DNA of 54,522 bases, taken from assembly GCA_018268605.1 (NCBI GenBank), contig JAFDWG010000002.1, forward strand, positions 1-54,522, given 5' to 3'. Of the stretch, positions 50,209 through 54,522 are shown piece after piece. Numbering within the stretch: position 1 is the first letter of the stretch; each line of letters opens with the position of its first letter. The translations under genes and the position numbers were made by a program. The notes beneath the pieces are model-generated. The model was not told the origin of the DNA. It ran no database searches and saw only the letters and a list, made by a program, of their open reading frames with translations. The stretch is from Actinomycetota bacterium. Lineage in GTDB: Bacteria > Actinomycetota > Thermoleophilia > Solirubrobacterales > 70-9.

Positions 50209-51474
50209 TCACAACAAAAACCGGAACGCCGCGCTGTCCGGATCGATCGGCTCGATCTGCATCGGCGAGCGGTTCATCCGGGCGAGGAGGCCCGGGAGGT
50301 CGGCGGGGTCGGCGATCTCGATGCCGACCAGGGCAGGGCCGGTTTCGCGGTTGCTGCGCTTGACGTACTCGAAGAGGGTGATGTCGTCGGTTGGTCCGAG
50401 GACCTCGTCGAGGAAGCGTCGGAGCATGCCGGGCTCCTGGGGGAATTCGACCAGGAAGTAGTGCTTGAGGCCTTCGAAGACGAGCGCCCGCTCGAGGATC
50501 TCGGAATAGCGGCTGACGTCGTTGTTGCCGCCCGAGACGACGCAGACGACCTGCGTATCCGGGGTGGGGGTGACCGCGGTGCCGAGGGCGCCGCTCGCGA
50601 GCGCCCCCGCGGGCTCCGCGATGATCCCGTCGGTCTGGTACATCGTCAACATCTCGGCGCAGATTGCCCCCGGCTCGAGCTCCACCAGCTCGACGGCGCT
50701 GTCGCGGACCAGCGGGTAGGTGAAGTTGCCGACCCGGCGCACGGCCGCGCCATCCACGAAGGAGTCCAGATCGGCGAGGTCGACCGGCCTGCCCGCCTCG
50801 AGAGCAGCGACCATCGCCGCCGCCCCGACCGGCTCGACGCCGGTGATCCGTGCGTCCGGGTGCCTCTCCTTCAACCAGGAGGCGACCCCGGCGATGAGGC
50901 CCCCGCCGCCGACCGGGACGACCAGGAGCTCCGGCGCGCGGCCGAGCTGCTCGACGATCTCGATCGCCACGGTGCCCTGCCCGGCGATCGTCCGCGGGTC
51001 GTCGAAGGCGGGCACAAGCGGGGCGCCGCTCTCGCGCGCGGCGGCCGCGGCCAGTCCGGCGGCATCGTCGTAGGTGTCGCCCGCGATCACGATGTCGACC
51101 CAGGCGCCGCCGATCGCCGCGATCCGCTCGCGCTTCTGGCGCGGCGTCGTCCGCGGCAGGTGGACGCGTCCCCGGATCCCCAGCGCGGCACAGGCATAGG
51201 CGACGCCCTGGGCATGGTTGCCCGCGCTCGCGCAGACGACCCCCGCCGCCGTGTCGGCGAGCTGCGCCATCAGGTTGTAGGCGCCGCGGAGCTTGTAGGA
51301 GCGGACCGGCTGCAGGTCCTCCCGCTTCAGCCACACCTCGGCGCCGACCAACTCCGAGAGCCGCGCGTTGCGTTCGAGCGGCGTCCGCCGGACGACCCCC
51401 GCCAGCCGCGCGGCGGCCTCCTCGACCAACTCGGCCACCTGTCCTGTCCCGGGGCTCGAATCTCCTGCGTGCAT
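50209..51474 (-). CDS. ilvA: Threonine ammonia-lyase
   Basis: A 421-residue fold-type II PLP enzyme converting L-threonine to 2-oxobutanoate and ammonia, for isoleucine synthesis or threonine breakdown. The PLP Lys is K61 in VRSYKLRGAYN; CASAGNHAQGVAYA and VPVGGGGLIAGVASWL (phosphate-binding Gly loop) follow. Residues from about 335 form an ACT-like regulatory domain (HYFLVEFPQEPGMLRRFL), suggesting allosteric control. The C-terminus PIDPDSAAFRFLL is typical of the short, single-ACT actinobacterial form. Confidence 0.94.
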   Translation of the reverse strand: MHAGDSSPGTGQVAELVEEAAARLAGVVRRTPLERNARLSELVGAEVWLKREDLQPVRSYKLRGAYNLMAQLADTAAGVVCASAGNHAQGVAYACAALGIRGRVHLPRTTPRQKRERIAAIGGAWVDIVIAGDTYDDAAGLAAAAARESGAPLVPAFDDPRTIAGQGTVAIEIVEQLGRAPELLVVPVGGGGLIAGVASWLKERHPDARITGVEPVGAAAMVAALEAGRPVDLADLDSFVDGAAVRRVGNFTYPLVRDSAVELVELEPGAICAEMLTMYQTDGIIAEPAGALASGALGTAVTPTPDTQVVCVVSGGNNDVSRYSEILERALVFEGLKHYFLVEFPQEPGMLRRFLDEVLGPTDDITLFEYVKRSNRETGPALVGIEIADPADLPGLLARMNRSPMQIEPIDPDSAAFRFLL

Positions 51475-51543
51475 CGCCCCAGTATCGCCGGCTCGGCCCG
51501 CGGCCGGAGGTAACGCTTTTCGCCGTTCCGGGCAATACCAAGC

Positions 51544-52212
51544 ATGGAGATCGAGCCGGCCTTGCCGAATCCACCCAGCTCACTCAGCCGGCGGCTCAGC
51601 GTGGTCGCCGCGCGCGAGCACGGCGTCGGCCCCGAGCAATTGCCGCTGATCGGCATCGACGCCGACATCTTCGGCGCCTTCTATCGCGAACACATCGACA
51701 GGGTGGAGGGCTTCGTGATGCGGCGCGTCGGAGATCGCGAGCGCGCCGCGGACCTGACCGCGGAGATCTTCATCGCGGCGATCGACTCCGCCCATCGCTA
51801 CCGGCCGGCGCTCGGTTCGCCCCGTGCCTGGTTACTGGGGATCGCCCGTAATCTCGTTGCCGGCGAGTGGCGCTCGCGCGACCGGCATCGAGCCGGGGAG
51901 GAGCGGCTCCGCGGCAGCGCCCTGCTCGACTCAGACGACGCGGCGCGCTGGGACGCGCGGATCGACGCGGCCTCCCGATCGCGCGAGCTCTACGCCGCGA
52001 TGTCGCGACTGCCCGACGGCGAGCGGGCGGTGCTGGAACTGGTCGCCCTGGACGAACTGAGCCTCGCCGAGGCGGCCGAGGCGCTCGGCATCCGAGCGGT
52101 CGCGGCGCGGGTCCGCCTGCACCGCGCGCGGCGCAAGCTGCGCGACGTGCTCAAGGCCCCCGGCGAGCCCGACGCCCACCACCCAACAGCCCGAAAGGAG
52201 GGCCGATCGTGA
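51544..52212 (+). CDS. ECF-type RNA polymerase sigma factor
   Basis: 222 residues. The sigma-70 region 2 is FGAFYREHIDRVEGFVMRRV through AADLTAEIFIAAIDSAHRY and AWLLGIARNLVAGEWRSRDR; region 4 is LPDGERAVLELVALDELSLA through AARVRLHRARRKLRDVL. An N-terminal extension of about 40 residues precedes region 2. It directs polymerase to a small regulon, likely including its own operon. Its stop overlaps the following exported-protein gene by four bases (GTGA), the arrangement of sigma factors with a membrane partner. Confidence 0.93.
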   Translation: MEIEPALPNPPSSLSRRLSVVAAREHGVGPEQLPLIGIDADIFGAFYREHIDRVEGFVMRRVGDRERAADLTAEIFIAAIDSAHRYRPALGSPRAWLLGIARNLVAGEWRSRDRHRAGEERLRGSALLDSDDAARWDARIDAASRSRELYAAMSRLPDGERAVLELVALDELSLAEAAEALGIRAVAARVRLHRARRKLRDVLKAPGEPDAHHPTARKEGRS

Positions 52213-53903
52213 AACGCCAGGACAACCGACGGGACGATTTCGAGAGCCGCCTGCTCGGTCAGTTGCAGGCGATCGTCGCCGCGCGCGGCGACGAGGCGTC
52301 CAGGCGGGAGGCGGTGGCTCCGGCTCCGCGCCCGTCCGCCTGGCGCCGCCGCGCCCCGCGCCTCGCGCTCGTCGGGGCCCTCGCGCTGGCGGCGGTCGCC
52401 GTCGCCCTCATCATCACCGCGGGCGGCAGCAAGAGCTCCACCGCCTTCGCGGTCGAACCGCGACCCGGCGGCGGGGTGACGATCAAGATCTTCAGCCTCG
52501 AAGACGCCTCCGGCGTGGAAGCGGCGCTGATGGAAGCGGGGATCCGTTCCCAGGTGACCTGGCTCGACGCGGGGATGGTCTGCAAGGAACCGCACTACAA
52601 GTCGTCTGCGATCCACTCCTCGGGCGGCGGAACCTTCGGTGGTATGACCATGGGCGGCCCGGGGGCGATCACGATCTCGGTCGGCGACTCCCCGCCCTCG
52701 CGGATCGGCGAATACAAGCGCGGTGAAATCTCCCATGCCGAATTCCAGTCGTCGTTGGCCGAACGGGCGAACCTCAACCTCGACCCGGAGGACTTCCGCC
52801 CTGACCAGACCGTGATCATCTCCGGCGCGCCCGTCCCCTACGACGGCGATCCCGAAGGAGGGAGCATCACCAAGTTCGACGTCGCCGAAGGCAAGGTCGA
52901 ACCGTGCGAGCCCGTCCCGGCACCACCGGGCGCGGGGACGAACGCATTCGCCCTGACCCAGGAGGGAGGCCCTGGCTACACACCGCGAGGCGACAGCTCT
53001 TTGCCGGCCGGCGCGGCGGCCACCGCGCTGCATCGGGCCGCGGCCGCCGCCGGATCGTCTGACACCGCGCTCGCCCCGCCGGGCCCCGGCAAGTTCCTCT
53101 ACGAGAAGACGAAGGTGGTCGAGCTGGAAGGCTGGTTGCCGAGGGGCGAGGGGAAGGGGCCGAAGGATCATCCCCGGTACTTCGTGCAGATCAACGACCC
53201 GAAGGCGCGCTACGCGCTGGTCCCGCGAACCAGGCAGGTGTGGACCGCCCCGAGCGGCAAGACGCACGTCCGCGAAACGCTCGGGAGGATCAGGTTCCTC
53301 TCGACCGCCGACCAGCGGGCCTGGGAAGCGGCCGGCTCACCGCCGCCCTGGGCCTTCGATCCGGCCGAACACCCGATTGCGCGCGACGCCTCAGGCCGTC
53401 TGGAGAAGGACTACCCGAGGGAGTCCTTCCGCGGGCGCCACGAATTCAGATATCTGGGGAGGCTCGCCAGGCTGCCCACGGAATCGGAAGTCCTGCGCCT
53501 CAAGATCGAACATCGGCCCTCCAGCGGTGCGCCGGTCGCCGCCTCACCCGCCACCTCGGCCCGCGGCGGTGGGACGGTCGAGGGCCTGCTCGAAATCCTT
53601 GGCGAACCGCTGACCCCGCCGGCGGTCCGCGCGGCCGCCTTCGGCGCCTTGGCCGAAATCCCCGACCTCGGCTTCGAACGGGGCGTGACCGACGGCGCCG
53701 GCCGCCGGGGCGACGCGATCGGCTGGACCCGCGAAGCGGGTTTCGGCAACCGCTACATCTTCGACCCCCGCACCGGCGAGCTCCTCTCCGACGCCGAATT
53801 CATCTACGACGCCAAGGCGGCGGATTACCCCACGGTCCCCGACGACACTCCGTTTCGCGAAACCGTCCACCTGCGGGCCGCGGTCGTCGGCACGATCCGT
53901 TAG
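52209..53903 (+). CDS. Membrane-anchored CU044_5270-like protein, sigma-factor partner
   Basis: 564 residues from a GTG overlapping the sigma gene stop. A cytoplasmic N-terminus of about 57 residues precedes one transmembrane helix (LALVGALALAAVAVALIITA) and a large external domain. The C-terminal half (from KFLYEKTKVVELEGW to the end) resembles CU044_5270-family proteins, which occur behind ECF sigma factors in actinobacteria. It could act as anti-sigma factor or surface sensor; no zinc-binding HxxxCxxC motif is present. Glutamate is mainly GAA, as in other exported genes here. Confidence 0.8.
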   Translation: MKRQDNRRDDFESRLLGQLQAIVAARGDEASRREAVAPAPRPSAWRRRAPRLALVGALALAAVAVALIITAGGSKSSTAFAVEPRPGGGVTIKIFSLEDASGVEAALMEAGIRSQVTWLDAGMVCKEPHYKSSAIHSSGGGTFGGMTMGGPGAITISVGDSPPSRIGEYKRGEISHAEFQSSLAERANLNLDPEDFRPDQTVIISGAPVPYDGDPEGGSITKFDVAEGKVEPCEPVPAPPGAGTNAFALTQEGGPGYTPRGDSSLPAGAAATALHRAAAAAGSSDTALAPPGPGKFLYEKTKVVELEGWLPRGEGKGPKDHPRYFVQINDPKARYALVPRTRQVWTAPSGKTHVRETLGRIRFLSTADQRAWEAAGSPPPWAFDPAEHPIARDASGRLEKDYPRESFRGRHEFRYLGRLARLPTESEVLRLKIEHRPSSGAPVAASPATSARGGGTVEGLLEILGEPLTPPAVRAAAFGALAEIPDLGFERGVTDGAGRRGDAIGWTREAGFGNRYIFDPRTGELLSDAEFIYDAKAADYPTVPDDTPFRETVHLRAAVVGTIR

Positions 53904-54508
53904 GCGGAGGCGTCGATCTGAACCGGGTAGCCGGCGCGCAGCGCCGCGAGGGTCGCGGGCGGGGTGATCGCGGTGGGGGTGCCGCGACGAGGGCGACGGC
54001 TGCGCGCGCCATAGCCGATGGGGCTCCAGGCGACGAGATCGGTGCCGTGGACCAGGTGGGGGATGTCGTCGAGGAGGACAAAGGCGCCGTCGGGGAGGTC
54101 GGGCCAGCCGGTCTGGTGGAAGCGGCGGCGGTGGGTGCCGCGGACGAGGCGCTCGGCGTGGAGACGCCGGTTCATCTCACCGGCCGACGGTGGGGCGCCG
54201 CCGAGCCCCGCGGCCCAGGCGGCCTTGTAGGCCTGGTATTCGGCGTGGCGGCACTCGCCGCAGGGGCGGTGGCCGGCGGCGAGGGCGACCGCCTCATCGT
54301 GGAAGAAGAGCGGGGTCCAGCGGTTGGGGATCCAGAGCTCGCGGTGGCGGTCCCGGAACTCGAGGGCGCAGGTGATCCACAGGTTGCCGGCGTGGAAGCG
54401 GACGATCTCGCAGCCCTCGTGGATGATCCCGCGGTTCCCGGTCCAGGCCCCGCGCAGCGCCGTCGCGACGATCTCACCGGTGGGGGTGACGCGGTTGCGC
54501 TCGGGCAT
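53900..54508 (-). CDS. Conserved hypothetical protein with CxxC motif
   Basis: 202 residues starting MPERNRVTPTGEIVATALRG. Conserved-looking blocks are WTGNRGIIHEGCEIVRFHAG, WITCALEFRDRHRELWIPNR and WTPLFFHDEAVALAAGHRPC followed by GECRHAEYQAYKAAW. A CGEC pair and nearby His/Cys might bind zinc. I have seen this layout in actinobacterial hypothetical proteins but know no function. The stop overlaps the convergent gene by four bases. Confidence 0.75.
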   Translation of the reverse strand: MPERNRVTPTGEIVATALRGAWTGNRGIIHEGCEIVRFHAGNLWITCALEFRDRHRELWIPNRWTPLFFHDEAVALAAGHRPCGECRHAEYQAYKAAWAAGLGGAPPSAGEMNRRLHAERLVRGTHRRRFHQTGWPDLPDGAFVLLDDIPHLVHGTDLVAWSPIGYGARSRRPRRGTPTAITPPATLAALRAGYPVQIDASA

Positions 54509-54522
54509 CCCTCGACTCTAGG

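Overview
The window is high-GC DNA (AT-richer by eye only between about 39.6 and 43.1 kb) with frequent GTG/TTG starts and tightly overlapping genes. An exported protein with a short Gly-X-Y collagen-like tract, a CU044_5270-like exported protein behind an ECF sigma factor, a DUF2277 protein and a strong emphasis on acyl-CoA metabolism suggest an actinobacterium, most likely Thermoleophilia/Solirubrobacterales. That placement is inference from gene style; there is no rRNA to confirm it.

Left flank (1-6.1 kb): a cytochrome P450 cut by the window edge, pyruvate kinase, a small exported subtilase with an exported protein of unknown function, a crotonase-fold protein, a hotdog thioesterase and an ABC ATPase. 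Right flank (44.7-54.5 kb): an EamA transporter, small proteins, a membrane-anchored EEP-family hydrolase, an N-terminally truncated FAD oxidoreductase, a GH46 chitosanase, a NYN-domain protein, threonine ammonia-lyase, an ECF sigma factor with a large exported partner, and a conserved hypothetical.

The middle looks like a stack of islands around one tRNA-Arg(ACG) gene at 36180-36253. On its 5' side, 6.2-36.2 kb is a coherent catabolic block: a FadB/J-type protein, thiolase, crotonase, acyl-CoA synthetase, Zn alcohol dehydrogenase, class III CoA-transferase, a ribose-type ABC importer, an APH-type kinase, a HAD protein, three SDRs, two ACAD10/11-type acyl-CoA dehydrogenases, a GAF-PucR regulator, a PPDK-like protein lacking its PEP domain, a HyuA/HyuB-type carboxylase or hydrolase (HyuB carrying a C-terminal Zn ribbon) and a 3-hydroxyacyl-CoA dehydrogenase. 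A perfect 46-bp copy of the tRNA 5' half lies at its left end and a decayed integrase lies just inside its right end. Every non-operonic promoter region in this block carries a related T-rich/A-rich inverted repeat, suggesting one shared regulator.

On the 3' side, the last 43-46 bp of the tRNA recur at 43.43 and 44.62 kb. They bound a 7.2-kb element (XRE regulators, excisionase, tyrosine integrase, and a coupled HTH / 189-aa / STAND-like ATPase cassette with an orphan nucleotidyltransferase) and a 1.1-kb remnant. Removing all insertions would leave ABC ATPase - tRNA-Arg - EamA transporter, my proposed ancestral order.

Working model: the catabolic island imports an unidentified ketone- or hydroxyacid-like compound, activates it by CoA ligation or transfer (possibly after carboxylation), removes a hydroxyl through a kinase/ACAD10-like route and finishes by beta-oxidation. 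The 7.2-kb element carries a candidate, undescribed defence or regulatory cassette.
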